A DNA stretch of 64,000 nt from an uncultured Alphaproteobacteria bacterium (GTDB lineage Bacteria > Pseudomonadota > Alphaproteobacteria > Micavibrionales > Micavibrionaceae), in the NCBI GenBank assembly GCA_937923625.1, contig CALDTV010000011.1, positions 49,788 to 113,787 of the forward strand. The letters are read 5' to 3'. Positions within the stretch are counted from its first letter, which is position 1; each line of letters opens with the position of its first letter. The position numbers and the translations under genes were made by a program. This document shows, piece by piece, positions 35,576 through 44,490 of the stretch. The notes under the pieces were generated by a model, which did no database searches, was not told the DNA's origin, and saw only the letters and a program-made list of their open reading frames with translations.

Positions 35576-35692
35576 GTATTATGGCTTAAAATGCTTCATA
35601 TCATCGTTTTTATTAAGAATAAAATAATCGGCTGAAATTTTGGTTTTGGCCAAAAAGCAGCGCGATCTAAATTTTAGTATATAAGCAGATTT

Positions 35693-36673
35693 TTAATGAG
35701 AATGGTGATAGCGCCCTGAAAGCGCTGCCCCCCAACATAGCGCAAGACTGGCGAACCCCAACAACATAAGGGCATTTAAAAACGGCGCAGCCACCACGAA
35801 AAAGACATCAACACACAGCATCAATGCCATTAATATAAGGCCAATTAATGGCCTTAAGGTCGAGCGCCTTACATCTAATAAGTTACGCATCAACAAATAA
35901 GCAATCGGTATAAATGCGACATAAATGCCATATGCCCCAACCCAGCCAAAATTTATAAAGCGGCGAAATAATCCACTGCCCGATTGTTGCATCAGCTCAC
36001 TGCTTATGCCTCCAATATTATTGGCCGCGCCATATCCGCCCCCTTTTAAAACATCAAGATCAGGATAATAAACAGGATCAACGATAGGGATCAAAAGATA
36101 TACCAAACCGAGTAAAACGAAGAAAAGCGGAATAATAGATTTTATCGCCCAACCAACTGCCCTGCGGCTATGGGCGTATGTTAAAGATAAAAACATTATT
36201 ATTCCAACGAGGCTATATTGCGACATCGCCATCATGATTGTAAAAATATCAGCTTTATATTGGGTTTGTACGGCTGTTATATCTATCTCTGGCCCTTGAA
36301 GATTCTGCGCAGAAAATATGATTGGATTAAAACTACAATAAAGCGCCCACCCTATAAAAAGAGCCATAATGCTAAACCAAAAAAGAACATCAAGCCTTTC
36401 TAAACGCCGCATAATAAAGCCGCGCATGTCATTTTCTTCATTTGATATACCAAATAAAATTTGTGTCGGTAGATGTAAAAAAGAAGAAAAATTTTGAAAT
36501 TTATTTTCTAATAAATAGGCCAATCGTAAAAATCCAAAAAGCCCCCAAAACACGCTCAATAAACCATAATGCACACCTTCAATAGGACTGAAGCTAATGA
36601 CACAAGCCGTCATCATCAGAAAAAAAAGAAAAGCAAGATAGCTTCGTCGTTCCTGATAATAATTTTGGGACAT
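35693..36673 (-). CDS. Polytopic membrane protein of the polysaccharide-export operon
   Basis: This protein of about 326 residues has seven or eight membrane helices and short loops. I do not recognise a family, and it lacks the long periplasmic loops of typical Wzy polymerases or O-antigen ligases. A glycine-rich loop (GGGYGAANNIGGIS) lies near 215-228. I chose ATG 36673, two bases after the stop of the preceding 120-residue gene, rather than the longer 36709 start that overlaps it. It is the last gene of the leftward operon with Wza- and Wzc-like genes, so a role in exopolysaccharide assembly is inferred from position only. Confidence 0.65.
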   Translation of the reverse strand: MSQNYYQERRSYLAFLFFLMMTACVISFSPIEGVHYGLLSVFWGLFGFLRLAYLLENKFQNFSSFLHLPTQILFGISNEENDMRGFIMRRLERLDVLFWFSIMALFIGWALYCSFNPIIFSAQNLQGPEIDITAVQTQYKADIFTIMMAMSQYSLVGIIMFLSLTYAHSRRAVGWAIKSIIPLFFVLLGLVYLLIPIVDPVYYPDLDVLKGGGYGAANNIGGISSELMQQSGSGLFRRFINFGWVGAYGIYVAFIPIAYLLMRNLLDVRRSTLRPLIGLILMALMLCVDVFFVVAAPFLNALMLLGFASLALCWGAALSGRYHHSH

Positions 36674-36674
36674 A

Positions 36675-37037
36675 TTATTGAGCGCGTAAAAGAGAGAAGC
36701 GCTTCTCATCTTTTAATTTCGTTTGCATTATCTTTAATCTAGCAATTTCTTGCGCCAAGCTTTGATCATAAGGGTTTATTTCCAACGCTTGCGCAAATAA
36801 ATTATCAATCTTAATTTCTAAAGCAATTTTTTCAGTATGCGATAAAGAAAATTCTTGTGCTTGCTGCGTGTAATAAGCTGCAAGGTTTATATAGTCCGCA
36901 GATTTTTGTGCGGGTGATTTTGATAAACACACCGCCATACCCGTTAAAAGTGAAAAGACACAAAAACACGCAAAAATAATTTGGACTATTTTTGGGCAAA
37001 AATCCTCTTCTCTCTGATGTTTTTGATAACGGCGCAT
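36675..37037 (-). CDS. Small membrane-anchored helical protein, 120 residues
   Basis: One N-terminal membrane helix (about 17-40, IVQIIFACFCVFSLLTGMAVCL) follows a basic start. The rest (about 45-118) is helical and resembles a single TPR-like hairpin (ADYINLAAYYTQQAQEFS; LFAQALEINPYDQSLAQEIARLKIM). It probably faces the periplasm. AAGGA lies about ten bases before the ATG. It sits between the Wzc-like kinase (34-base gap) and a polytopic protein, one base from the latter's start, so an accessory role in polysaccharide export is inferred. Confidence 0.6.
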   Translation of the reverse strand: MRRYQKHQREEDFCPKIVQIIFACFCVFSLLTGMAVCLSKSPAQKSADYINLAAYYTQQAQEFSLSHTEKIALEIKIDNLFAQALEINPYDQSLAQEIARLKIMQTKLKDEKRFSLLRAQ

Positions 37038-37071
37038 TTGGTCGCGTTCCTTTTAAAAAATAGTTTTTAAT

Positions 37072-39156
37072 TTAATCTGAATAATATCTTTTATAACGCT
37101 GATAATAAGAGACATTATCCTTATAGCCATATTGCGCGTGTCGCTTTACATCTATTTTTGTTAAAACATACGATAACGCATCATAATTAAAATCAGCAAA
37201 CTGTTTCACACCAGAATTCACAATTTCCCGCGGCGTTTCATTCCAACCAACAGCATATAAGGTGTGATCTGATAAATTCGCTAATAATTTTGCATCTGGA
37301 ACAGCCAAAGAAGCAGGACTATCCAAAATAATTAAATCATATTTCTTGCGAAGAGACTCAAGTAGTTTCGTCATCTTATTTTGACCAATTAAATCAAGTG
37401 CATTGCTCGGGACCGAACGCGCAAAGATGACATGCGCACCAGAAGCAGAATCTTTATGGATAATATCTTCTTGCGTCGCTTTTCCACTCAAATATTCGAC
37501 CAAAGTTTGATATTTATTTACACTAAATACATCCTGCAGACGTGGCCTGCGCAAATCACAATCAATCACAATCACCTTTTCGCCTGATTGTGCCGCAAGG
37601 CATGCCATCCATGCAGATAAGGTTGTCTTGCCTTCATCTGGTAACGAGGATGTAGTTGTTACAACACGCGGGGCGGCCTCTTGATTTTGACATTGTAATT
37701 TCAATGATAATCGTAACGCCCTGATTGATTCCGCAACGTTGGAAGCTGGATTATTTAATACATAATCCGAAATATGCCTTGCGCCATTTGAGGCGACGAC
37801 ATAAGGCACATGACCATAACAACAATATCCTGTCTCACGTTCTAGCTGTTTGGCCGTTTTATAATTACTATTCATTTTCTCACGCAACAACGCGAACAAA
37901 ACACCAAGTAAAGTAGAGAGAATAAAGGCTGTACTTATAAAAATGAGCTTATTTGGATAAGATTGAACCGACGGTGCAGAAGCGTAAGAAACAATTTGTG
38001 GCAAAGCCTTATAAGCCTGACTATTACTTGTGGCTTGTTGATACATTTTCAAAAATTGATCTAGGCGCGCTTTATTATCTTCGACCGCCCGTTTTAAAAT
38101 ATCTAAGTCATGGCTTCCCGCGCTGTCATTAACATCAAACTTAAAGTTATTCGATCCATTCAATGAATTTTTAAGCGCCAAAACTGCGGACTGCGCGATA
38201 TAAAGTTCTTCTTCTATTAATCGCGCAATTGCTTCTTGTTCTTGTCGCAATTGTGATTGAACATCTTTTAATTCAGCACGCGCCGCAATCATTTTGGGGT
38301 GCTTCTCGCCATAGCGCACAGATAGTTTAGAGACACGACTTAAAGCATCCGTTTTTTTAGATTTTAATTTTTGAAAAATTGCAGAATTTTTTGCTTCGGT
38401 TGTGGCATTTATTTTTTCAGGATTATTTTGCCAATCCTTAATACGACTCATTTTTGACAGCGCTTCCGCTTCTTTTGTTTTGGCGGCAATAATTTGAGGT
38501 TGCAGGCTATTCCCTACAGCATTTTCATTCTGCGCCACATGACGTTGTGATATATTTTGATTCATCTTAAATTCTAATAAGTTTTTTTCAGATAAATCGA
38601 GCTGCGACTGAAGATTTTCCATCCGCTTTTCAAGCCACCCAGCAAGACGATGACTGCTATGTGATTGCTGTTTGGATTTTTGGTTTAGATAAGCTTGCGC
38701 CACAGCATTCGCAGACAATTCCGCATCCTTTGGATCTTTTGATGTATAACGAATTTGCAAAATATACGTGCCCTTAAGAGGGCGTACATCAAGATATTTT
38801 AAAAAATCATCTATAGATTTTTTTTGAGCCTCAACACGAAGAGAAGAATTATTTTGTAAAGCTAAATCTTCGGTAGCTTTTTGAACCACATCTCTAGATT
38901 GAACAATTGCCATTTCACTTAACAACGCCTTATCCGCATCGCCTTCAAACGGAATTTCGATGAGAGCCTTTGCCGTATATGTAGCTGTTATTTTTGTAGC
39001 ATAAATAGCTGACAATATGACGCCGATCGCGGCAATAATAAAAATTAATTTAAAACGACGCCGTAGAATACGTAAAAATTGAGCGAAATAATTTCCGATA
39101 GTTATTTTTTTTGATGTTTCTTGAAGAAATGTTGAAGGGGAATTTTTATAAGACAT
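37072..39156 (-). CDS. Wzc-like polysaccharide co-polymerase / bacterial tyrosine kinase
   Basis: This 694-residue inner-membrane protein controls chain length and export of capsule or exopolysaccharide. It has a cytoplasmic start, TM1 (about 35-52), a Wzz-type periplasmic domain with long coiled coil (about 55-400) and TM2 (about 405-425). The C-terminal BY-kinase domain has Walker A SSLPDEGKTTLSAW (about 505), Walker A' VIVIDCDLRRPR and Walker B LIILDSPA. The last 25 residues carry the autophosphorylation tyrosine cluster (YGYKDNVSYYQRYKRYY). It follows the Wza-like gene by 11 bases. Regulation by a phosphatase is expected, but no Wzb is in the window. Confidence 0.9.
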   Translation of the reverse strand: MSYKNSPSTFLQETSKKITIGNYFAQFLRILRRRFKLIFIIAAIGVILSAIYATKITATYTAKALIEIPFEGDADKALLSEMAIVQSRDVVQKATEDLALQNNSSLRVEAQKKSIDDFLKYLDVRPLKGTYILQIRYTSKDPKDAELSANAVAQAYLNQKSKQQSHSSHRLAGWLEKRMENLQSQLDLSEKNLLEFKMNQNISQRHVAQNENAVGNSLQPQIIAAKTKEAEALSKMSRIKDWQNNPEKINATTEAKNSAIFQKLKSKKTDALSRVSKLSVRYGEKHPKMIAARAELKDVQSQLRQEQEAIARLIEEELYIAQSAVLALKNSLNGSNNFKFDVNDSAGSHDLDILKRAVEDNKARLDQFLKMYQQATSNSQAYKALPQIVSYASAPSVQSYPNKLIFISTAFILSTLLGVLFALLREKMNSNYKTAKQLERETGYCCYGHVPYVVASNGARHISDYVLNNPASNVAESIRALRLSLKLQCQNQEAAPRVVTTTSSLPDEGKTTLSAWMACLAAQSGEKVIVIDCDLRRPRLQDVFSVNKYQTLVEYLSGKATQEDIIHKDSASGAHVIFARSVPSNALDLIGQNKMTKLLESLRKKYDLIILDSPASLAVPDAKLLANLSDHTLYAVGWNETPREIVNSGVKQFADFNYDALSYVLTKIDVKRHAQYGYKDNVSYYQRYKRYYSD

Positions 39157-39167
39157 TTATATTCATT

Positions 39168-39983
39168 CTAAAAAGAACGCCCCCTCACAAAAATAATATC
39201 ACCCGCTTCAACCATATCGAATGACGTCATTTGAAATGAATTATGATGAGCTTTAGAATTCCGCCAAACATCTGCTGAATCTTGATTAGCCAACGATGTA
39301 TAACCATCCGCCATAGCGACAGCCTGCCGCATATCAATTCCCGCCATATGTTGGTAACGTCCTGGATTATTGACTTCACCTAGAATAAAAAATTCCTGAT
39401 CGCTGATAATTTCTAAAGAAATTTCAGGCTTTTTTAGATAACCATTTTTATATTTTTTTATTACATTATTTTTTGTTTCACGCACACTTGCCTTATTAAC
39501 TTTTACCAATCCAATTAAGGGCAAATGAACTGTATTATTTTTTGATATTTTATATTCACCAGAAAGATCATCTTCACCAAGAACAGTCATTTTTAAAATA
39601 TTTTGGGGCGCAACAATGTCCTGTCTTTTCGGCGTTACAGTCACGAATGATTTTTTTGGCAATATCGATGATTTTTGAGAATAATTTGATATTATATTTT
39701 TATTCTCAACAATAATATCAGATGGAATTCGAATGGCTAAACGCGGCTCAGAAAATTCTGATGTCATCAATGGTTCTTGATAAATCTTTGCCGCATCAAA
39801 ATTTTTTGTTAAATCCTCAATACTCTGCTCTACCAAAGGAGGTTCTGTACGCGGTTTATTAAAATTGGTTTTTTGTTTAGAGATCATGCGCATACCATCC
39901 CACCCCAAAACGCTATTTTCTATCGCGACAACCGATAGAGCGAGGAGAATAAAAAAAACAACGATGTGTTTTTGATAACGCAT
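39168..39983 (-). CDS. Wza-like polysaccharide export protein with SLBB domain
   Basis: This 271-residue periplasmic or outer-membrane polysaccharide exporter has an N-terminal hydrophobic segment (about 8-25) acting as signal anchor; I see no lipobox. A Poly_export domain follows (about 120-200, LKMTVLGEDDLSGEYKISKN, then LPLIGLVKV), then an SLBB domain (about 205-268, FFILGEVNNPGRY; ADGYT). It is shorter than E. coli Wza and lacks the C-terminal amphipathic helix that forms the outer-membrane pore, so it may be the short periplasmic type. It is first in the operon, and no ribosome-binding site is visible. Confidence 0.85.
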   Translation of the reverse strand: MRYQKHIVVFFILLALSVVAIENSVLGWDGMRMISKQKTNFNKPRTEPPLVEQSIEDLTKNFDAAKIYQEPLMTSEFSEPRLAIRIPSDIIVENKNIISNYSQKSSILPKKSFVTVTPKRQDIVAPQNILKMTVLGEDDLSGEYKISKNNTVHLPLIGLVKVNKASVRETKNNVIKKYKNGYLKKPEISLEIISDQEFFILGEVNNPGRYQHMAGIDMRQAVAMADGYTSLANQDSADVWRNSKAHHNSFQMTSFDMVEAGDIIFVRGRSF

Positions 39984-40141
39984 AAAACAAAAATTTTAAA
40001 AATCAAAAAAGAGCCAGAAAAGGCACCAGAAAGAACAAAAGGAAAAATGCAGCACGAATCACTGCCTGATCCTCTTATCATAAAGGAATTTAGCCATTAT
40101 TCACAATAATAGATCTTAAAAAAAACGCCTTAGTAAAAGCA

Positions 40142-40981
40142 TTACCCTGCGGTCGTATCAAATTTTTTATTTAAGACATAGCCATAGGGCGAAGCACCTG
40201 TTGGAAGATGCGTAAGGTTAATATTAATCTTCAACTCATTGCCTTGTGCAGGTAAAAAATCACTAATTTCATCAAAATTAGCCGCAAAACGATTAGCGGC
40301 ATCAATCGCTTCTTGTTCAGAATCAACGCGCTGCAGCAAAATTGAGTACTCATTTTTGCCTGTTTGCCCAATAATATCACTCAATCGGCGCATACGTACA
40401 ATGTGACGTGCCATTTTAGAAACGCAATAATTAGCGTTATACTCTCCATCAAGCTGCCTAATCTCATCATAATTATCGATTGATATCGACATAATATAAG
40501 CAAGCTCGTTATACCGGCCGCTACGATCCATCGCAGAAAGGCAAATTTGATTATAAGCTGATTTAGAAATTATCCCGCCCGCATTTGGAAAATCTTCGGA
40601 TATATCACCTAAATTAGCAAAAATTTTCTTGAGACGTGCAGCATTCTCAACTTTTAAAAGCATATCCTCAGGGTTTAGCGGTTTTAAGATAAAGTCGTTA
40701 CAGCCCATTTGCACGGAATGCGTTGTTGTTGTCTCTTGGTCTGTTGCAAGATATATCAAATAAGGCTTTGCCTTTGCGTAACGACGAATATTTAAGGCAA
40801 TACTTCGCGTGTCCTTCATGGGCGATGGATCAACAAAAATCACATCAAAAGCATCTTTAGAAACACGCTCAATGCCCTCGCTTTTAACATGTTCAAACAC
40901 GACACTATGTCCGTTCTCACTTAAGCGCGAAGTCATCATTTGCGTAACGATTTCGTCACGATCTATCACAAGAATTTTCAT
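40142..40981 (-). CDS. Response regulator with degenerate GGDEF domain
   Basis: This 279-residue protein has an N-terminal receiver domain (1-120) with acidic pocket residues near D8-D10, phospho-acceptor D52 in VIFVDPS and K near 100 (FILKPLNP). A C-terminal half aligns in outline with a GGDEF fold (LAYIMSISIDNYDEIRQ; MARHIVRMRRLSDIIGQTGKNEYSILLQ). The catalytic GGDEF position reads GKNEY, so it is predicted not to make c-di-GMP; it may bind GTP or c-di-GMP, or act as a scaffold. It lies 158 bases upstream of the polysaccharide-export operon on the same strand, so control of that operon is plausible. Confidence 0.85.
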   Translation of the reverse strand: MKILVIDRDEIVTQMMTSRLSENGHSVVFEHVKSEGIERVSKDAFDVIFVDPSPMKDTRSIALNIRRYAKAKPYLIYLATDQETTTTHSVQMGCNDFILKPLNPEDMLLKVENAARLKKIFANLGDISEDFPNAGGIISKSAYNQICLSAMDRSGRYNELAYIMSISIDNYDEIRQLDGEYNANYCVSKMARHIVRMRRLSDIIGQTGKNEYSILLQRVDSEQEAIDAANRFAANFDEISDFLPAQGNELKININLTHLPTGASPYGYVLNKKFDTTAG

Positions 40982-41107
40982 ATAAATATAATTTTAACCG
41001 TTGAAAATAACATACTCCCCTATAGTGAACTCAAAAGGTTAAAAAATAAATAGCAAGTTGCACAATTAAACAGCTTACGCTTCATACCAGTGAGAGGGAC
41101 ATATCCT

Positions 41108-41136
41108 TTGACTTTTTAAAGCTGTTTCGGTACAAA
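41108..41136 (+). promoter_or_regulatory. Possible promoter of the rnd-kdsD-lpt operon
   Basis: TTGACT (41108-41113) and TACAAA (41131-41136) are separated by exactly 17 bases about 70 bases upstream of the rnd ATG. The -35 matches five of six and the -10 four of six consensus bases. Nothing else is seen in 40982-41206. Confidence 0.45.
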
Positions 41137-41206
41137 AGACCCACGTTTCAAGGGATTTGAGCGTCGCATATTTCTATTTAAGTTTTTTCGTATAAAGGTT
41201 TTTTTC

Positions 41207-41818
41207 ATGAGCGTTACTCTCCATAAGGGCGATTTACCAGATAACATTGATTTCGGTGATGCCGTCGCGGTAGACAGCGAAACAATGGGCTTGAATCCCC
41301 AACGCGATAGGCTTTGCCTTGTTCAACTCTCTGCTGGCGATGGCACAGCCCATATTGTGCAATTTGCCCCAGACACATACAACGCCCCTAATTTAAGCAA
41401 ATTAATGACACGTGAAGATGTCACAAAGATTTTTCATTTTGCCCGTTTTGATGTCGCGATCATGAAAAAATATTTAAATATTAACTGTACGCCTGTTTAT
41501 TGCACGAAAATTGCTTCGCGTTTATGTCGTACATACACTGACAGGCATGGTTTAAAAGAAGTTTGTCGCGAAATGTTAGGCGTTCATTTGGATAAACAGC
41601 AACAATCTTCCAATTGGGGCGCAGAAGATTTAACCCAAGATCAATTAGCGTACGCCGCCAGCGATGTTCTATATTTGCACAAGTTAAAAGAAAAGATGGA
41701 TCAACAATTGGCGCAAGTTGGCAGAGCAAGCCTCGCCAAGCAATGTTTTGACTTCCTGCCAACCCGAGCACAGCTTGATTTAGACGGCTGGGGGCATGAA
41801 GACATATTCCATCACTAA
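41207..41818 (+). CDS. rnd: Ribonuclease D-like 3'-5' exonuclease (short form)
   Basis: This 203-residue DEDDy-type exoribonuclease trims the 3' ends of stable RNA precursors. Motif Exo I is DSETMGLNP (23-31), Exo II HFARFDVAIM (the usual Asn replaced by Arg in HxARFD form) and Exo III YAASDVLYLHKL. The C-terminal HRDC domains of E. coli RNase D are missing; this short version is standard in Alphaproteobacteria. AAGG lies eight bases before ATG. It starts a tight operon with kdsD, lptC, lptA and lptB. Confidence 0.9.
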   Translation: MSVTLHKGDLPDNIDFGDAVAVDSETMGLNPQRDRLCLVQLSAGDGTAHIVQFAPDTYNAPNLSKLMTREDVTKIFHFARFDVAIMKKYLNINCTPVYCTKIASRLCRTYTDRHGLKEVCREMLGVHLDKQQQSSNWGAEDLTQDQLAYAASDVLYLHKLKEKMDQQLAQVGRASLAKQCFDFLPTRAQLDLDGWGHEDIFHH

Positions 41819-41847
41819 CATTTATTCGTTTTACATACAGGTTACAA

Positions 41848-42855
41848 ATGAGCAATCCAGAAAAAATAGAAAATGAGGCGTACGACGACCTTACCATAGC
41901 GGCACAAACTATACGCATTGAAATTGATGGGCTCAGCGCCCTTGCAGATTCTCTTGATCAAAATTTTGTGGCGGCCATTGACGCCATCCATAATATGAAA
42001 GCAGATCGCCGTGGGCGCTTGGTCGTGGCGGGTATTGGTAAAAGTGGTCATATCGCCAAAAAAATTGTTGCCACTTTGGCTTCAACGGGGACACCATCAC
42101 ATTTTGTTCACGCCAATGAAGCCAGTCACGGTGATTTGGGGATGATTACCGAAGATGATGTCGTGTTAATGATTTCAAATTCTGGGCAAAATCCTGAATT
42201 AAACGATCTGATGAATTATACGCGTCGTTTTAACATTCCGCTCATTGGGATGACGGGCAAGGCGGATAGCATTCTGGCGCAACATTCTGATATTTTACTC
42301 CTCATGCCTTCTATGCCCGAAGCCTGCCCTAACGGTCTTGCGCCAACAACATCGACAACCATGACACTGGCATATGGGGATGCCATTGCAACAGCTCTAT
42401 TAGCACGTATGAAATTAACGCCTGAACAATTTAGCGTGTTCCACCCTGGCGGAAAGCTTGGCAAACAACTGATGCGTGTTTCTGAAGTCATGCAGTCGCT
42501 TGATAACGTGCCTATCATGAACAGTGAAGGCACAATGGATCAAGCAATCTTGCTTTTGACTTCGCATAATTTGGGCTGTGTGATTATCTCTGATAATGGC
42601 AAGGATTTAGCAGGCGTGATCACCGATGGTGACTTAAAACGCCACATGGCCGCCGATATTTTAGAAAAACCCGTCAAAGAAATTATGACCGCTTCGCCCA
42701 AGACAATCCAAGATACAGAGCTTGCGGCAAAGGCCGTGAATGTCATGACAAAAACACCTGGACAATATGTGACGAGTCTTGTGGCGCTTGATGATAAAAA
42801 CCGTATTAGCGGCCTTATTCGCCTGCAAGATTGCCTTCAGATAGGCGTCTCATAA
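41848..42855 (+). CDS. kdsD: Arabinose-5-phosphate isomerase KdsD/KpsF
   Basis: It interconverts ribulose-5-phosphate and arabinose-5-phosphate, the first step of Kdo synthesis for lipopolysaccharide. The 335-residue protein has an SIS sugar-isomerase domain (about 30-185, GIGKSGHIAKKIVATLASTGTPSHFVHA-type sequence, HGDLGM, ISNSGQNPEL) and two CBS domains (about 210-330, HNLGCVIISD; GVITDGDLKRHM). AGG lies seven bases before the ATG. It is second in the operon, with a 29-base gap from rnd and two bases before the lptC start. Confidence 0.95.
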   Translation: MSNPEKIENEAYDDLTIAAQTIRIEIDGLSALADSLDQNFVAAIDAIHNMKADRRGRLVVAGIGKSGHIAKKIVATLASTGTPSHFVHANEASHGDLGMITEDDVVLMISNSGQNPELNDLMNYTRRFNIPLIGMTGKADSILAQHSDILLLMPSMPEACPNGLAPTTSTTMTLAYGDAIATALLARMKLTPEQFSVFHPGGKLGKQLMRVSEVMQSLDNVPIMNSEGTMDQAILLLTSHNLGCVIISDNGKDLAGVITDGDLKRHMAADILEKPVKEIMTASPKTIQDTELAAKAVNVMTKTPGQYVTSLVALDDKNRISGLIRLQDCLQIGVS

Positions 42856-42857
42856 CA

Positions 42858-43580
42858 ATGGATGACGGTAAGCTTGAAGCATTAAATACTGATTCACGCG
42901 AACAAACCGTTAATCGCGGCTATAGCCGCTTTGTGAAATCATTACGTTTTATCCTTCCCGTGATTGCGGCCATTTTGGTTGTTGTTATTATGGCATGGCC
43001 GGAAATGGAAGACAAAATTGTTGTTGTCGATAAAGAAGATATCTTGCCCAACAGCGCGTCTGAGATTGGCCAAAACGAATTGCTTAATCCTAATTTTAAA
43101 ACCACCGATGCACAATCACAGCCCATACATGTAACAGCGTTGCGGGCACTACAAAATCAAGAAAACCCAAACGTCGTTTTGTTGGATAAACCAAATGCTG
43201 ATGTCAAAACAAAGGATGGAACGCCTATCAATATTCAAGCGCTCGAAGGAACTTATGAGCAAGAAGTCGAAAAATTATTTTTGAAAAATAACGTCATTAT
43301 TACGCATGGTGCGGGATATGAATTACGCGCGGAAGAATTAAGGGTCAACATGCAAACACGCGATGCCTTTTCTGCACTACCTGTAACGATTGATGGTCCT
43401 GCCGCCACGATAAAAGCCACAGGATTAGAAGGAAATGTTGGGGATGGCGTTCTTATTTTTAAAGGGCCAGCGCAACTAACCCTTAAGGCAAAGGCTAAAC
43501 TGCCTGAAATCAACACAAACCCACAAGAAGAAATATTGCAACAAAGACAAGAAACAGCAAAGGAACAGGACGATGAATAA
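42858..43580 (+). CDS. lptC: LPS export protein LptC
   Basis: LptC is the bitopic inner-membrane protein that passes lipopolysaccharide from LptFG to LptA. The 240-residue protein has one N-terminal membrane helix (about 33-53, FILPVIAAILVVVIMAW) and a periplasmic beta-jellyroll (about 85-225). ATG 42858 is preferred over a TTG at 42831 that lies within kdsD. The C-terminal tail is Gln/Glu-rich. It overlaps lptA by eight bases. The Alphaproteobacterial form is longer than E. coli LptC (191 residues). Confidence 0.9.
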   Translation: MDDGKLEALNTDSREQTVNRGYSRFVKSLRFILPVIAAILVVVIMAWPEMEDKIVVVDKEDILPNSASEIGQNELLNPNFKTTDAQSQPIHVTALRALQNQENPNVVLLDKPNADVKTKDGTPINIQALEGTYEQEVEKLFLKNNVIITHGAGYELRAEELRVNMQTRDAFSALPVTIDGPAATIKATGLEGNVGDGVLIFKGPAQLTLKAKAKLPEINTNPQEEILQQRQETAKEQDDE

Positions 43581-44490
43581 GATTATTTTACTCGTTTTTT
43601 TAATGGTTCTCACCGCCCCTGTAATGGCGCAAGGCCTTGATAACTTATCAGGAAACAACAAGGGACCTGTCGAAATTTCTGCTGATAAAACACTGGAATG
43701 GCTTCAAAAGAAAAAACAATATGTGGCCAATGGAAATGTTGAAATTAAACAAGGGGACGTCAGTATAAAAGCTGATAAAATTATCGCTGATTATCGTGAT
43801 GACAATAAGGGTGGCAATGTCGAAATTTATCAAATGACAGCCACCACAAACGTCACAATAAAAAATGCGGATAGCACCGTGACAGGCGATAAAGCCGTTT
43901 ATAATATCGACTCTGGCGCCATGACTATTACGGGCAATAATCTAAGGCTAGTGAGTCAAAATCAAATTATTACCGCGAATGAGCGTTTAGAATATAATAC
44001 GCTAAACGGTGAAGCCAAAGCCATTGGCAGCGCAAAAATTCAACGTGCGGATGACATCATCTCAGCCAATGATATCACGGCACAATTTGGTAAAGATAAC
44101 ACAGGCAAACAAACATTAAAAACAGCACAGGCCGTTGGTAACGCCATAATCACACAAGCAGGGGACAGTTTAAGCGCGAATAAAATTACGGCTGATTTCG
44201 TCCAAGACAGCACAGGAAAACAAACCCTTAACACCGCCCGCGCCAATGGAAACGTGAGAATAACAACGCCCGACGAAATCATAACGGGTAATAACGGCAT
44301 TTATAATGCGCGTAATAACACCGCAGAAATTACAGGTAACGTAAAAGTGAAACGTGGCCCTAACACGTTGGAAGGTGCACGCGCGCAAGTAAATTTAACA
44401 ACCAATGTGAGTAAAATGTTCGGCGCCCCACAAAGCGGAAAACGCGTCAAGGCAGTCTTCTTCCCAGGATCACAGAAAGCAGGAAACTAA
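43573..44490 (+). CDS. lptA: LPS transport periplasmic bridge protein LptA (OstA-like)
   Basis: LptA polymerises into the periplasmic bridge that carries lipopolysaccharide to LptDE. The 305-residue protein has a signal peptide cleaved near VMAQ (about residue 17). It then has an OstA/LptA beta-jellyroll with VEISADKTLEWLQKKKQYVANGNVEIKQGDVSIKADKI-type repeats, and an extended second half built of near-repeats: DIISANDITAQFGKDNTGKQTLKTA-like and SLSANKITADFVQDSTGKQTLNTA-like units at about 155-225. That half makes it larger than E. coli LptA (185). It overlaps its neighbours lptC and the LysE gene. Confidence 0.9.
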   Translation: MNKIILLVFLMVLTAPVMAQGLDNLSGNNKGPVEISADKTLEWLQKKKQYVANGNVEIKQGDVSIKADKIIADYRDDNKGGNVEIYQMTATTNVTIKNADSTVTGDKAVYNIDSGAMTITGNNLRLVSQNQIITANERLEYNTLNGEAKAIGSAKIQRADDIISANDITAQFGKDNTGKQTLKTAQAVGNAIITQAGDSLSANKITADFVQDSTGKQTLNTARANGNVRITTPDEIITGNNGIYNARNNTAEITGNVKVKRGPNTLEGARAQVNLTTNVSKMFGAPQSGKRVKAVFFPGSQKAGN

